Source of the DNA: Kineothrix sp. IPX-CK
GTDB taxonomy: Bacteria; Bacillota; Clostridia; Lachnospirales; Lachnospiraceae
NCBI RefSeq assembly: GCF_039134705.1
Contig: NZ_CP146256.1
Coordinates: 2,790,001 to 2,854,000, forward strand
Direction: 5' to 3'
Length of the DNA: 64,000 bases
In this document: piece after piece, positions 26,210 through 35,211 of the stretch
Position numbering within the stretch: the first letter of the stretch is position 1
Layout: every line of letters starts with the position of its first letter
The notes under the pieces: generated by a model
What the model saw: the letters and a program-made list of their open reading frames with translations, nothing else
Told to the model about the DNA's origin: nothing
Databases searched by the model: none
Made by a program: the position numbers and the translations under genes

Positions 26210-26551
26210 TTATGTATTCAAATCGAGGCTGATAAGAAGTCCTTCGTTCACTTTATTCATAACTTCATCGTCCAAATGACACACCTTGTCTTTCAGTCTT
26301 TTCTTGTCTATCGTCCTTAGCTGTTCTAGCAAGATGACCGAGTCTTTCATCATATCACATCTCTCTGCATTCAGTTCAATATGTGTAGGCAGCTTCGCCT
26401 TATTCATCTTGGATGTAATCGCCGCACAGATTACAGTGGGACTATACTTATTCCCTATATCGTTCTGTATGATAAGTACCGGTCTCACTCCGCCCTGTTC
26501 TGAACCAATCACCGGCCGCAAGTCCGCATAATATATGTCTCCACGCTTCAT
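26210..26551 (-). CDS. MazF/PemK (NdoA-type) endoribonuclease toxin without visible antitoxin
   Basis: 113 aa. The start [31 protein letters not shown] is the hallmark of the MazF/NdoA group, with [19 protein letters not shown] and [13 protein letters not shown] later; these carry the RNA-cleaving site residues (Arg in VRP, Thr/Ser in ITS). The ATG at 26551 follows GAAGGGTG; the frame begins three codons earlier at a GTG. In Bacillus ndoA follows alr and the antitoxin gene ndoAI; here alr lies 75-85 bases upstream with no room for an antitoxin. The site after it contains a CBS-domain gene. It probably cleaves mRNA at a short motif, but how it is held in check is not shown. Confidence 0.92.
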   Translation of the reverse strand: MKRGDIYYADLRPVIGSEQGGVRPVLIIQNDIGNKYSPTVICAAITSKMNKAKLPTHIELNAERCDMMKDSVILLEQLRTIDKKRLKDKVCHLDDEVMNKVNEGLLISLDLNT

Positions 26552-26635
26552 AGTTCTCACCCTTCATTTAAACTTCTATATGGCAAACCTTTTATAGGTT
26601 ACATTATTGCCAGTTTATCCGAAGGTATTCAATTG

Positions 26636-27853
26636 TTACTCAAAATCGAGAAAATAATCCCTCGTTAACACGACCTTTCCCTCTTTCAAATAAATTCTTG
26701 GTACTCTTTTGCCGATTAAGCAGGCGAGTTCATAGTTAAATCTACCTGACAGCTCTCCTATAAGCTCCATCGTGATGCTCTCCCCTCCGTCCCTTCCTAT
26801 CAAGGTCACCTCGTCACCCTCAGTCACTTCCGGAATATCCGTTACATCCACCATAAATTGGTCCATGCAAATGCGCCCGATAATCGGCGCCCGCTGTCCG
26901 CGCACCAAAATATATCCTTTATTGGATAATCCCCTTGGATAACCATCTCCATACCCTACCGGTATAGTTGCTGCCTTTGTTGTTCTCTTCGTTATAAAGG
27001 TTCCACCGTAACTTATCGCCGCTCCAGCTTCCAGCTGCTTGATATATACGATACGGCTCTTAAGCTCCATCGCGGGTGTCAGGCGGACAATATTCCTTTC
27101 CACCTCGCCCGACGGCCATAGTCCGTATGTGGTCACCCCGGCACGGACAACATTCATATTTGCTTCCCTTAGTCCAATGATTCCCGCACTGTTGGAGCAA
27201 TGACATACCGGTATCTGATATCCGGTTTCCTTCTTAACTTTTTCTACAAAAGTCCTGAACGTGTTCATTTGCCGTTTCGCCGCCGTTTTATCGGCTTCGT
27301 CTGCTCTGGCAAAGTGTGTAAAGATTCCTTCCACCTCGATCTCCGGCATGGAAAGCGCCTTTTTCACCAACATAAGGCCCTCCTCATCAGGAGATACCCC
27401 AATTCTTGACATTCCGGTATCCACCTTGATATGAATCTTAATGCGAACATCATCAAGTATTCGGCCGGCCTCCTCCGCTTCTTTCTTTATTTTCCGAACG
27501 CTGAGCGAAAGCTCCTCCAACGTATCGCAGCGGAACACCGCCGGGGTAATTTTTTCTTTTATCATTTCCTCATAGCAATAAGGAAACGTATATCCCAATA
27601 TTAAAATCGGCTTGGTAATCCCGCTGTGGCGCAGTATCAAAGCCTCTTCCACCGTTGCCGTGGCGAATCCAAAGATATAGTCAAGCGGTTCCAGCTCTCT
27701 CGCGATCGGCACTGCTCCGTGACCGTATCCGTCCGCTTTGATGACGCTTACTATTTTCGTCTCAGGCTCAATATTCGCCTTCATATGATTCATGTTGGAA
27801 TGTATGGCGTCCAGATCCACTGACGCATAAACCCTGCTGTACTTTTCTATCAT
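26636..27853 (-). CDS. alr: Alanine racemase
   Basis: 405 aa PLP enzyme that makes D-alanine for peptidoglycan. PLP lysine in VSVIKADGYGHGAVPIA (about 35-51), and the second base region GVTTYGLWPSGEVE (about 260-275) and RICMDQFMVDVTD (about 315-327) are present. Length is slightly above the average (about 370-390). It overlaps the NAD(P)HX repair gene upstream by four bases (27850-27853), indicating coupling, and precedes the MazF-like toxin as in Bacillus. AAGGGAAACGAAG precedes the ATG. Confidence 0.96.
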   Translation of the reverse strand: MIEKYSRVYASVDLDAIHSNMNHMKANIEPETKIVSVIKADGYGHGAVPIARELEPLDYIFGFATATVEEALILRHSGITKPILILGYTFPYCYEEMIKEKITPAVFRCDTLEELSLSVRKIKKEAEEAGRILDDVRIKIHIKVDTGMSRIGVSPDEEGLMLVKKALSMPEIEVEGIFTHFARADEADKTAAKRQMNTFRTFVEKVKKETGYQIPVCHCSNSAGIIGLREANMNVVRAGVTTYGLWPSGEVERNIVRLTPAMELKSRIVYIKQLEAGAAISYGGTFITKRTTKAATIPVGYGDGYPRGLSNKGYILVRGQRAPIIGRICMDQFMVDVTDIPEVTEGDEVTLIGRDGGESITMELIGELSGRFNYELACLIGKRVPRIYLKEGKVVLTRDYFLDFE

Positions 27854-29415
27854 CTTCGTTTCCCTTCATCGCTTAAAATGTACTTTAGCTGCTCCGTTAA
27901 GTCTCCTGCCATCACCGCGTACCGCCCGGTCCTCTCTGCCGCCAGATCGCCCAGTCTCCCGTGAAGAAAGACTCCTGCCTCCGCAGCCTCCCTGCACCTT
28001 ACCCCCTGTGTCAGAAGTCCGCCGATAATGCCTGCCAGCACATCTCCGGAACCCGCAGTAGCCATACCGTCATTGCCCGTGGCGTTTAAGTAAACATCCC
28101 TTTTCATGTAATCAGCCACTGCCGTTCTCGCATCCTTGCATACCACAGTACAGCATAATCTATCGGCCAGTTCTTTGGTCTTGCTTATAATATCCTTCTT
28201 TACCTCCTCCGGTCTGCAACCGTAAAGCCTGGCGAATTCCGCCACATGAGGAGTTACGATAATCTGCCTGCTTTCCTTTAGCGACAAAGTCCGCAGGAGC
28301 TCCTGCAGCTCTTCCGACTCAGCCAGAAGATTCAGTCCGTCCGCATCGATGACCAGAGGCTTTGCAGATTCCTTCACAACATATTTAAACAGTATGCTGG
28401 CCGTGCCGCTCTTGCCTATTCCCGGCCCGATCACGATACAATCCGCCCATTTCATACTTTCTTTTAAGTCCTGTAAAAATTCCTTCCATGACTCAGTCTT
28501 CTCCGCATCTGTGTAAGTAGAAAGCAGCGCTTCCGGCAGATTTTTCTGTATGATTTCCCGATTCTCCTCCGGGGTAACCACCTTAACCATGCCTGCACCG
28601 ATTCGATAAGCGCTCCTTGCGCACAGCTCGCAGGCTCCGCTCATATTTCTGCTTCCTGCGATTACCAACGCCTTGCCGAAGGTTCCCTTATTTCCTCCCC
28701 GGCTTCTTGCCGGCATAAGTGCCGCCGCCTGCTCCCTATAACGGTCGGCATAGGAATATACCCGGGGGCCTTCTTCCCCGCGAAAGCTCTCCTTCGTAAT
28801 CCCGATATCCTTACAAAGCACTTCACCACAGTATTCGCAGCCCGGATACAGGATATGCCCCAGTTTTTCAAACGCGAAGGTAACGGTGATATCCGCTTTC
28901 ACCGCCGCATTCATCACTGCACCCGTATCGGCGTTTATTCCGGACGGAATATCTACAGAGACGATGAAGCCGCTTATACTGTTCATCGTCTCGATACATT
29001 TTTTATATATTCCTTCCACGTTTCTAGACAATCCGATTCCAAATAACGCATCTATAATTATATCATATTCCATACTTTCGATTTTGCTTTTCAAAGTACA
29101 TCCATATTTTGCGATAATGACTAACTGATGTCTTGTCTCCTCGCTGTATTTTTCTTCCGCCCCTATAAGGACAAAGTCCACCTCATATCCCCGCTGCATA
29201 AGAATCCGTCCGACTGCAATACCGTCTCCGCCATTATTTCCCGTGCCCGAGACAACCAGAACCCTGCTCCCTTTTCCGAATCTCTTCTCGATTTCTCCTA
29301 CCGTCTCCAGAGCGGCACGTTCCATAAGCACTAAAGATGGTACTTGGAAGTCATTTATGGTGGCTCTGTCGTATTTTTTCATTTCTGCTGAGGATACGAA
29401 ATACTTTTTTTCCAT
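27850..29415 (-). CDS. nnr: Bifunctional NAD(P)HX repair enzyme (epimerase plus dehydratase)
   Basis: 521 aa fusion of NnrE (YjeF N-terminal epimerase, about 1-220; GTGNNGGDGIAVGRIL at about 60) and NnrD (ADP-dependent NAD(P)HX dehydratase, about 225-521; GGNKGTFGKALVIAGSRNM, VIGPGIGKS, TATSGSGDVLAGI-like GMATAGSGDVLAGIIGGLL). It restores hydrated NADH/NADPH. The ATG at 29415 (MEKKYFVS) has AAAGGAG upstream; the frame opens 24 codons before but without a site. An acpS gene, often placed before nnr, is absent. The gene overlaps alr by four bases. Confidence 0.95.
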   Translation of the reverse strand: MEKKYFVSSAEMKKYDRATINDFQVPSLVLMERAALETVGEIEKRFGKGSRVLVVSGTGNNGGDGIAVGRILMQRGYEVDFVLIGAEEKYSEETRHQLVIIAKYGCTLKSKIESMEYDIIIDALFGIGLSRNVEGIYKKCIETMNSISGFIVSVDIPSGINADTGAVMNAAVKADITVTFAFEKLGHILYPGCEYCGEVLCKDIGITKESFRGEEGPRVYSYADRYREQAAALMPARSRGGNKGTFGKALVIAGSRNMSGACELCARSAYRIGAGMVKVVTPEENREIIQKNLPEALLSTYTDAEKTESWKEFLQDLKESMKWADCIVIGPGIGKSGTASILFKYVVKESAKPLVIDADGLNLLAESEELQELLRTLSLKESRQIIVTPHVAEFARLYGCRPEEVKKDIISKTKELADRLCCTVVCKDARTAVADYMKRDVYLNATGNDGMATAGSGDVLAGIIGGLLTQGVRCREAAEAGVFLHGRLGDLAAERTGRYAVMAGDLTEQLKYILSDEGKRR

Positions 29416-29531
29416 ATATACCAATGCTCCTTTCAACCTTATACCAGTGCTCCTTTTATATGCAGACATACCTGCCTGATTAAGCATAAATGCGCCAAAA
29501 ACATTCGTTCTGACGCATTCTCGTTTGCCGT

Positions 29532-30224
29532 TTATTCTCCCTTATCTACTATAATGGTCTTAGGAGAAGCGGCTTCCTTCTTCGCCGCCCGTTCTTCCTG
29601 AGCCTTTTTTCTTTCTTCCGGATTATATTTCATGTCAAAGATCTCGATTACATCTGCCCCAAAAATATCATGCATATAGGAATATAAATCAAAATTCGCT
29701 TTCTCACTTTCCTCTTTATGGACGAGATTCTTTTTGATCTCTACACGGACGTTCTTCACCCATTCGCCTATCGCTTCAATTTCCCTTGTATTCTGCGCAA
29801 TTTTCTTATAGCAGACATCCATAGTATCAAGCATGAGCATATAGTTTACATTGTTTATTTCTTCGGGCAAAGTGCGCAGTTCCTCCTGATAAGCCTCCAG
29901 CTTCTCATTACAGTCATTGATAAGGCGCCTGTTCTCATCCATTTTCTTCTCTGTTTTGGCGTCGGGATTGTCTCCCAATGACTCTGCCATCTCCATGATC
30001 TCTCCCATCAGCTTCTTCTTCAGTCGTCTGATTTCCTTAGACTCAGTATTCAGCTTGCCCTGCCTCTTGACCAGTTCGTTCAGCTTTTCCTCGTTGCGCT
30101 TGATCTCCCCTGAAATCTCAGTCTGCGCTTGTGTAAAAAGCTGATGCCATTTATTATCCAGCGTTAAAAGCGGAATTTCCTTTCCCGCTAACGCCACCTT
30201 GTATACGTCCTCTGAACGTGCCAT
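29532..30224 (-). CDS. Coiled-coil protein, function unknown
   Basis: 230 aa. Residues about 30-150 are strongly helical and coiled-coil-like (EIKRNEEKLNELVKRQGKLN; heptad spacing of Leu/Ile), the next part holds LYSYMHDIFGADVIEIFDMK, and the C-terminus is Lys/Glu/Ala-rich. No membrane segment or signal peptide is seen. The ATG at 30224 is preceded by AGGGGTGAAGGG; an in-frame GTG three codons earlier is the other option. It starts 11 bases after the rex stop and ends before nnr, so it probably belongs to the rex transcript. I do not recognise a family. Confidence 0.6.
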   Translation of the reverse strand: MARSEDVYKVALAGKEIPLLTLDNKWHQLFTQAQTEISGEIKRNEEKLNELVKRQGKLNTESKEIRRLKKKLMGEIMEMAESLGDNPDAKTEKKMDENRRLINDCNEKLEAYQEELRTLPEEINNVNYMLMLDTMDVCYKKIAQNTREIEAIGEWVKNVRVEIKKNLVHKEESEKANFDLYSYMHDIFGADVIEIFDMKYNPEERKKAQEERAAKKEAASPKTIIVDKGE

Positions 30225-30235
30225 ACCCTTCACCC

Positions 30236-30880
30236 CTATTTCGTATTATCCAATTCAAACCGGCTGATATTATAAGACAGCTTCATCAGACTGTCCGACA
30301 GATGGACATTTTCCACCTGAATATTCTCCGGCACATTCAAATCCACATGAGCAAAATTCCAGATACCCTTGATACCGTAATTCACAAGCTGCTCCGCCAC
30401 CGTAACCGCCTCTGTCTTCGGTATGGTAAGAACTGCTATATCTATATCGTTATCTTTGACGAACATCTCCATGCTCTCCATGGGCTGCACCTCAATCCCT
30501 CGTATCTTCTTGCCGTGAAGATCGGGATTGTTGTCGAAAAGCCCACGGAACAAAAAGCCTCTCCTCTCGAAGTTCACATAATTGGCAAGTGCTTGTCCAA
30601 GATTCCCTGCTCCGATAATAATCAGATGATGTGTTCTGTCCAATCCTAGTATTTTTCCGATTTCATTATGGAGAAATTCAACGTTATATCCATATCCCTG
30701 CTGTCCAAATCCACCGAAATTATTAAAATCCTGTCTAATCTGCGAAGCGGTCACCTTCATGATATCGCTTAGCTCCTGCGAAGAAACTCTTTCGATTCCC
30801 GCATACTTAAGTTCGCTCAGATATCTAAAATATCTGGGTAGACGGCTTATTACAGCTTGAGAAATTTCTTTTTCTTCCAC
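30236..30880 (-). CDS. rex: Redox-sensing transcriptional repressor Rex
   Basis: 214 aa with a GTG start at 30880 backed by AGGGGG; the frame runs 20 codons further but lacks a site. N-terminal winged helix (RLPRYFRYLSELKYAGIERVSSQELSDIM, read in two blocks) is followed by a Rossmann NADH-binding domain with IIGAGNLGQALANY (about 88-101) and a C-terminal swapped helix. Rex senses the NADH/NAD+ ratio and represses fermentation and hydrogenase genes when the ratio is low. It is transcribed divergently from the ABC-F gene; its promoter is near consensus. No clear Rex operator (TTGTTAAN4TTAACAA type) was found at its own promoter. Confidence 0.96.
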   Translation of the reverse strand: MEEKEISQAVISRLPRYFRYLSELKYAGIERVSSQELSDIMKVTASQIRQDFNNFGGFGQQGYGYNVEFLHNEIGKILGLDRTHHLIIIGAGNLGQALANYVNFERRGFLFRGLFDNNPDLHGKKIRGIEVQPMESMEMFVKDNDIDIAVLTIPKTEAVTVAEQLVNYGIKGIWNFAHVDLNVPENIQVENVHLSDSLMKLSYNISRFELDNTK

Positions 30881-30911
30881 TACACTTCCCCCTATTCGAT
30901 AATTATCTCTT

Positions 30912-30940
30912 ATTATATAAAACTGATAAAATAATGTCAA
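30912..30940 (-). promoter_or_regulatory. Consensus sigma-A promoter for rex
   Basis: Minus strand TTGACA (30935-30940), 17-base spacer, TATAAT (30912-30917): both boxes match the consensus fully. The GTG start lies about 32 bases after the -10 box. The -35 box is the left arm of the palindrome shared with the divergent ABC-F promoter. Confidence 0.85.
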
Positions 30941-30944
30941 TGAA

Positions 30945-30973
30945 TTGACAGAGTCTTTTATCCTATGTAAAAT
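30945..30973 (+). promoter_or_regulatory. Sigma-A promoter for the ABC-F gene
   Basis: TTGACA (30945-30950), 17-base spacer, TAAAAT (30968-30973). Transcription would start near 30980 and leave a leader of about 180 nt before the ABC-F ATG. The two divergent -35 boxes are four bases apart and form TGTCAATGAATTGACA. Confidence 0.8.
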
Positions 30974-31006
30974 AAATGTTGCTGTTCACTTCGTTCGCAG
31001 TAACGC

Positions 31007-31090
31007 ATGATTTCTGCATTTAAATTCGCTTCGCGAAGCAGAAATCATCTCTTGAACCACGTTCTTACGCAGCTTAACAGCAAGTGTTAA
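31007..31090 (+). other. Possible 27-codon leader peptide of the ABC-F gene
   Basis: An open frame of 27 codons (ATG 31007, TAA 31088) lies in the ABC-F leader. Its start lies in the first arm of an 11-bp stem (31007-31017 with 31038-31048) and its stop lies within the 3' arm of a second 9-bp stem (31071-31079 with 31085-31093). No good ribosome binding site precedes it, so translation is uncertain. The arrangement resembles leader peptides that sense stalled ribosomes. Confidence 0.35.
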
Positions 31091-31119
31091 GCTACTGTGT
31101 GGACAGTAATAAATATATT

Positions 31120-31148
31120 CTGCCGTTTCTATCAGGCAGTTTTTGTTT
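31120..31148 (+). terminator. Candidate leader terminator before ABC-F
   Basis: CTGCC (31120-31124) pairs with GGCAG (31135-31139), followed by TTTTTGTTT. The stem is only five GC-rich pairs, so it is a weak terminator alone, but it sits 15-20 bases before the ABC-F ribosome binding site, where attenuators of antibiotic-responsive ABC-F genes lie. Confidence 0.45.
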
Positions 31149-31161
31149 GAGGAGTATAAAC

Positions 31162-33075
31162 ATGATATTATCTTGTCAAAATATTAGCAAAGCATTCAAT
31201 GAAAAAAGCATATTAAAAAACATATCCTTTCACATAGAAGACTATGATAAGGCCGCAATCGTCGGCATTAACGGAGCAGGAAAAACCACGCTTCTTAGGA
31301 TCATCGTCGGAGAAATGACAGCCGACGAGGGTATTGTCGTTTTTTCCAAGGATAAAACCTTCGGCTATCTGTCCCAGCATCAGTCTGTAGACAGCGGCGG
31401 CACGATTTATGACGAGCTCTTATCTGTCAAAAAGGAGCTGATTCTTATCGAGTCACAGCTCCGTCAGACGGAACTGCAAATGAAGGCTTCCTCCGGAACA
31501 GAATTGGAAAAGTTGATGGAATCCTATTCTCTGCTCACCCATCAGTTCGAGCAGGGCGGCGGCTATGCATATCGCAGTGAACTCATCGGAGTCTTAAAAG
31601 GCTTAGGCTTTGCGGAAAGCGATTTTACCAAATCAGTCTCCACCCTCTCCGGAGGACAGAAGACACGTGTTGCCCTGGGCAAACTTCTTTTATTAAAGCC
31701 GGATTTGATCATGCTGGATGAGCCCACCAACCACTTGGATATGTCTTCCATTACATGGCTGGAAACTTATCTATTAAACTATAAAGGTGCGGTTATCATC
31801 GTATCCCACGACCGCTATTTTCTCGATCGTATTTCCAATAAAATCATTGAAATCGACCAGACAAAAGCCTCCGTATTTTCCGGCAATTACAGCGATTATG
31901 CTGTGAAAAAGGAGTTGATTCGCACCGCCGCCCTGAAAGCTTACATGAACCAGCAGCAGGAAATCCGGCACCAGGAGGAAGTCATCCAGAAGTTAAAGTC
32001 ATTCAACCGCGAAAAATCCATTAAACGCGCCGAAAGCCGTGAAAAGATGTTAGATAAAATCGAGGTTCTGGAAAAGCCCACGGAAGCTCCTACGGATATG
32101 AACATCCGCTTAGAGCCCAAATATATAAGCGGCAACGACGTTCTTCACGGAGAGAACCTCTCCAAAGCCTTCGGCCCTCTCTCGCTGTTTCGTGACATCA
32201 GTTTCGATATAAAGCGCGGGGAGCATGTTGCTGTCATCGGCGATAACGGTACGGGAAAAACCACTATCCTGAAAATCATTAACGGTCTGGTCCCTGCCGA
32301 TTCCGGCACCATTAAAACCGGCAGCAACGTTCACATCGGCTATTATGATCAGGAGCACAACGTGCTGCATAAGGAAAAGACTTTATTCGAGGAAATTTCC
32401 GACGATTATTCGACCCTAAACAATACGGAAATCCGAAATACTCTCGCTGCCTTTCTTTTTACCGGCGATGATGTGTTCAAGCGTATCTGTGACTTGAGCG
32501 GCGGAGAAAGAGGTCGGGTTTCTCTTGCTAAATTAATGCTTTCGGAATCTAATTTCCTCATCCTCGACGAGCCTACCAACCATTTGGACATTGCTTCCAA
32601 GGAGATTTTAGAGGACGCCATAAATAACTATACGGGCACGGTTCTCTACGTATCCCATGACCGTTATTTCATCAACAGAACCGCCTCCCGTATTCTGGAA
32701 CTGGCAAACGGCACACTCATCAACTATCTGGGAAACTACGACTATTATTTGGAAAAGAAGCCTCAGCTATCCTCCGCATACGCTGCCGTCTCTCCTTCAC
32801 CTTCTATGGAGAACAATTCCGTCTCCAAGCAGGATTGGAAGGAGCAAAAAGAACAGCAGGCGAAGCAGCGCAGAAAAGAAAACGAGCTGAAACGCATCGA
32901 ATACAGAATTGAGGTTTTGGAAAACCGCGAGGCCGAAATCGATGAGCTCATGGTTCTTCCTGATGTCTGTACGAACGTAGTCAAGCTTCAAGAGCTTTCC
33001 AGGGAAAAGGAAAGCATCTCTGCGGAAATCGAAGGCCTGCTGAACCGCTGGGAGGAACTTGAGTCCGAGGACTGA
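31162..33075 (+). CDS. ABC-F family ATPase (YdiF/Uup-like ribosome-associated)
   Basis: 637 aa without membrane segments, two ABC cassettes: Walker A GINGAGKTTLL (about 34-44) and GDNGTGKTTIL (about 360-370), signature motifs LSGGQKTRVALGKLL and LSGGERGRVSLAKLM, Walker B with LDEPTNHLD twice. A linker of about 80 aa (PtIM region) joins them, and a basic coiled coil (about 560-637) ends the protein, as in YdiF/YfmR/Uup. ABC-F proteins bind the ribosomal E site and relieve stalling or protect against antibiotics. The ATG at 31162 follows GAGGAG; the frame opens 26 codons earlier. The structured leader hints at inducible expression. Confidence 0.93.
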   Translation: MILSCQNISKAFNEKSILKNISFHIEDYDKAAIVGINGAGKTTLLRIIVGEMTADEGIVVFSKDKTFGYLSQHQSVDSGGTIYDELLSVKKELILIESQLRQTELQMKASSGTELEKLMESYSLLTHQFEQGGGYAYRSELIGVLKGLGFAESDFTKSVSTLSGGQKTRVALGKLLLLKPDLIMLDEPTNHLDMSSITWLETYLLNYKGAVIIVSHDRYFLDRISNKIIEIDQTKASVFSGNYSDYAVKKELIRTAALKAYMNQQQEIRHQEEVIQKLKSFNREKSIKRAESREKMLDKIEVLEKPTEAPTDMNIRLEPKYISGNDVLHGENLSKAFGPLSLFRDISFDIKRGEHVAVIGDNGTGKTTILKIINGLVPADSGTIKTGSNVHIGYYDQEHNVLHKEKTLFEEISDDYSTLNNTEIRNTLAAFLFTGDDVFKRICDLSGGERGRVSLAKLMLSESNFLILDEPTNHLDIASKEILEDAINNYTGTVLYVSHDRYFINRTASRILELANGTLINYLGNYDYYLEKKPQLSSAYAAVSPSPSMENNSVSKQDWKEQKEQQAKQRRKENELKRIEYRIEVLENREAEIDELMVLPDVCTNVVKLQELSREKESISAEIEGLLNRWEELESED

Positions 33076-33090
33076 TTGTATCGTGTATAA

Positions 33091-33134
33091 AAAAGCCAGC
33101 ATGCTTCACTCAACAACAAGGCATGCCGGCTTTT
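33091..33134. terminator. Bidirectional terminator between ABC-F and icd
   Basis: AAAAGCCAGCATGC (33091-33104) pairs with GCATGCCGGCTTTT (33121-33134), one A-C mismatch, loop of 16 bases. T-runs flank it on both strands, and the two genes converge on it. Confidence 0.85.
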
Positions 33135-33150
33135 ATCGTCCTTTTTGCAA

Positions 33151-34356
33151 TTACATAGCTTCGTATGTCTTTCGAACCGCTTTGATAAAGTCCCCGCTGT
33201 TTAACACCGTTACGTCCTTAAGCGTCGTAATCAGCGCAAGATCCTTCGTCATCTTACCCTCTTCGATGGTGGAAAGAGTCGCTCTCTCCAGCTTATCTGC
33301 AAAAGTTACCAGTTCCCTTGTTCCGTCCAGCTCTCCTCTTTTCCTGAGCGCTCCCGTCCATGCGAAAATAGTCGCTACGGAATTGGTGGATGTCTCTTCC
33401 CCCTTTAAATGCTTGTAATAATGTCTTTGCACCGTACCGTGAGCCGCTTCGTATTCGTATACTCCGGTTGGAGATACGAGTACGGAGGTCATCATAGCAA
33501 GAGAACCGAATGCCGAGGATACCATATCGCTCATCACATCACCATCATAATTCTTGCACGCCCATATAAATCCGCCTTTAGCCTTCATAACGCGGGCTAC
33601 GATATCGTCAATTAGACTGTAAAAATATTCGATTCCTGCCGATTCAAATTTCTCTTTATATTCCTTTTCATATATTTCCTGAAAAATATCCTTGAAATCA
33701 TGATCATATTTTTTCGAAATTGTATCCTTTGCTCCGAACCAAAGGTCCTGTTTCGTATCGAGCGCATAGTTAAAACACGCCTTCGCAAAGCTTGCTATGG
33801 AAGCATCCGTATTATGTACGCCCTGTAAAACGCCTTCGCCTTTAAAATCATGAATCACTTCACTCGTTACCGTTCCATCGACAGCCGTAAAGACTAACTC
33901 CGCTTTACCTGCTCCCGGTATCTTCATTTCTACATTTTTATAAATATCGCCATACGCATGACGCGCTATGGTAATGGGCTCCTCCCAGTTCTTTACACAA
34001 GGCTCGATGCCTTTTACTACAATAGGTGCACGAAATACCGTACCATCCAAAATAGAACGAATCGTTCCGTTAGGGCTTTTCCACATTTCTTTCAGCTGGT
34101 ATTCTGTCATTCTGGCCGCATTGGGAGTAATCGTTGCACACTTTACCGCCACTCCGTATTTCTTTGTAGCTTCCGCAGAATCCACCGTTACCTGATCGTC
34201 TGTTTCATTGCGGTGTTCCAAACCAAGGTCGTAGTACTCCGTCTTCAAATCGATGAAGGGAAGCAGAAGCTCCTCTTTAATGATCTGCCAGAGGATTCTC
34301 GTCATCTCGTCCCCGTCCATTTCTACAAGGGGAGTTACCATTTTAATCTTGTCCAT
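33151..34356 (-). CDS. icd: NADP-dependent isocitrate dehydrogenase (type II)
   Basis: 401 aa of the eukaryote-like type II family: start [20 protein letters not shown], substrate loop [20 protein letters not shown] (about 93-112), and metal-binding [19 protein letters not shown] (about 275-293), with the NADP-specific [11 protein letters not shown] (about 308-318). It converts isocitrate to 2-oxoglutarate. With the Re-citrate synthase and GntR genes upstream it forms the oxidative half-TCA branch that feeds glutamate; aconitase is not in this window. RBS AAGGAGTG. A terminator lies after it. Confidence 0.97.
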   Translation of the reverse strand: MDKIKMVTPLVEMDGDEMTRILWQIIKEELLLPFIDLKTEYYDLGLEHRNETDDQVTVDSAEATKKYGVAVKCATITPNAARMTEYQLKEMWKSPNGTIRSILDGTVFRAPIVVKGIEPCVKNWEEPITIARHAYGDIYKNVEMKIPGAGKAELVFTAVDGTVTSEVIHDFKGEGVLQGVHNTDASIASFAKACFNYALDTKQDLWFGAKDTISKKYDHDFKDIFQEIYEKEYKEKFESAGIEYFYSLIDDIVARVMKAKGGFIWACKNYDGDVMSDMVSSAFGSLAMMTSVLVSPTGVYEYEAAHGTVQRHYYKHLKGEETSTNSVATIFAWTGALRKRGELDGTRELVTFADKLERATLSTIEEGKMTKDLALITTLKDVTVLNSGDFIKAVRKTYEAM

Positions 34357-34476
34357 TCCTACACTCCTTATATCTAATGTGCTGTCTAGTTCATCTTTAG
34401 CTATGCTGATTATGAACGGGACGGTACACTAATCTTTCCACCTGTTATCTTACTATCTGCCGGCATCCTTGTCCCG

Positions 34477-35172
34477 TCAATTTTCACTGGTGCCGTAGAT
34501 ATTGTACAGTCCGTTCTTTACCATATTGTCATAAGCATTGATGATATGCCTGTTCGCAAGCTCCTGCGCCTTGTCCTTATCCTTCTCCTTAATCGCTTCC
34601 ATAATGCTCCTGTGCTCGTTATTGGAGGTCTTTCCTCTTCCCCCGTTGGTCAACGTCTTCTTCCTGACCCTCAGCACATATTCGTGAAAGTCAACGAGCA
34701 AGCGTTCTAACTGCTTGCTGTTACATGCCTCATATAAAATATGATGAAAGCGGTTATCTAAATCTGCCATCTGATCCAGATGCCCTTTTGACGCATGAAA
34801 ATCGGCCAGATATACATTCTCCTCCAGCTCCTCAAGCTGTTCCTTGGTAATGTTTTCTGTTGCCCATTTGGCGCAAAGCCCCTCCAAAAGAGAACGAATC
34901 ATATAAATATCCTGGACATCCTTAGCAGTAATTCCGGTAACGTAAGCTCCCTTGTTCGGTACAATCTGAATCAGTCCCTCCAGCTCCAGCTGGCGGAACG
35001 CCTCCCTCACCGGAGTCCTGCTTACTCCCAGCTCCTCACCGATAGCTATTTCTTTAAGTTCCTCGTGGTCTTTATATTTTCCGTTTAATATATCTTCCCG
35101 TATTTTATTGAATACCCGTCCCCTCAAGGAATACTTATCAGTGACCTCCTGCTTTACATCATAACCTGCCAT
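34477..35172 (-). CDS. GntR family (FadR/FCD) transcription regulator
   Basis: 231 aa. Winged helix in residues about 10-80 (EELGVSRTPVREAFRQLELEGLI with VPNKGAYV wing), then an all-helical FCD ligand domain (about 90-225) with the metal-binding pattern Asp in DLDNRFHHILYE, His in NNEHRSIMEA and His in LANRHIINAYD. FCD regulators sense small organic acids, so citrate, isocitrate or 2-oxoglutarate are plausible ligands, by inference. It lies between the Re-citrate synthase and icd genes, 39 bases after the first, and a perfect palindrome (36685-36696) lies on that operon's promoter. Confidence 0.92.
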   Translation of the reverse strand: MAGYDVKQEVTDKYSLRGRVFNKIREDILNGKYKDHEELKEIAIGEELGVSRTPVREAFRQLELEGLIQIVPNKGAYVTGITAKDVQDIYMIRSLLEGLCAKWATENITKEQLEELEENVYLADFHASKGHLDQMADLDNRFHHILYEACNSKQLERLLVDFHEYVLRVRKKTLTNGGRGKTSNNEHRSIMEAIKEKDKDKAQELANRHIINAYDNMVKNGLYNIYGTSEN

Positions 35173-35211
35173 TCTTTAACCATGCCTTTCTCGTAGCTTA
35201 TAAACAATTTA

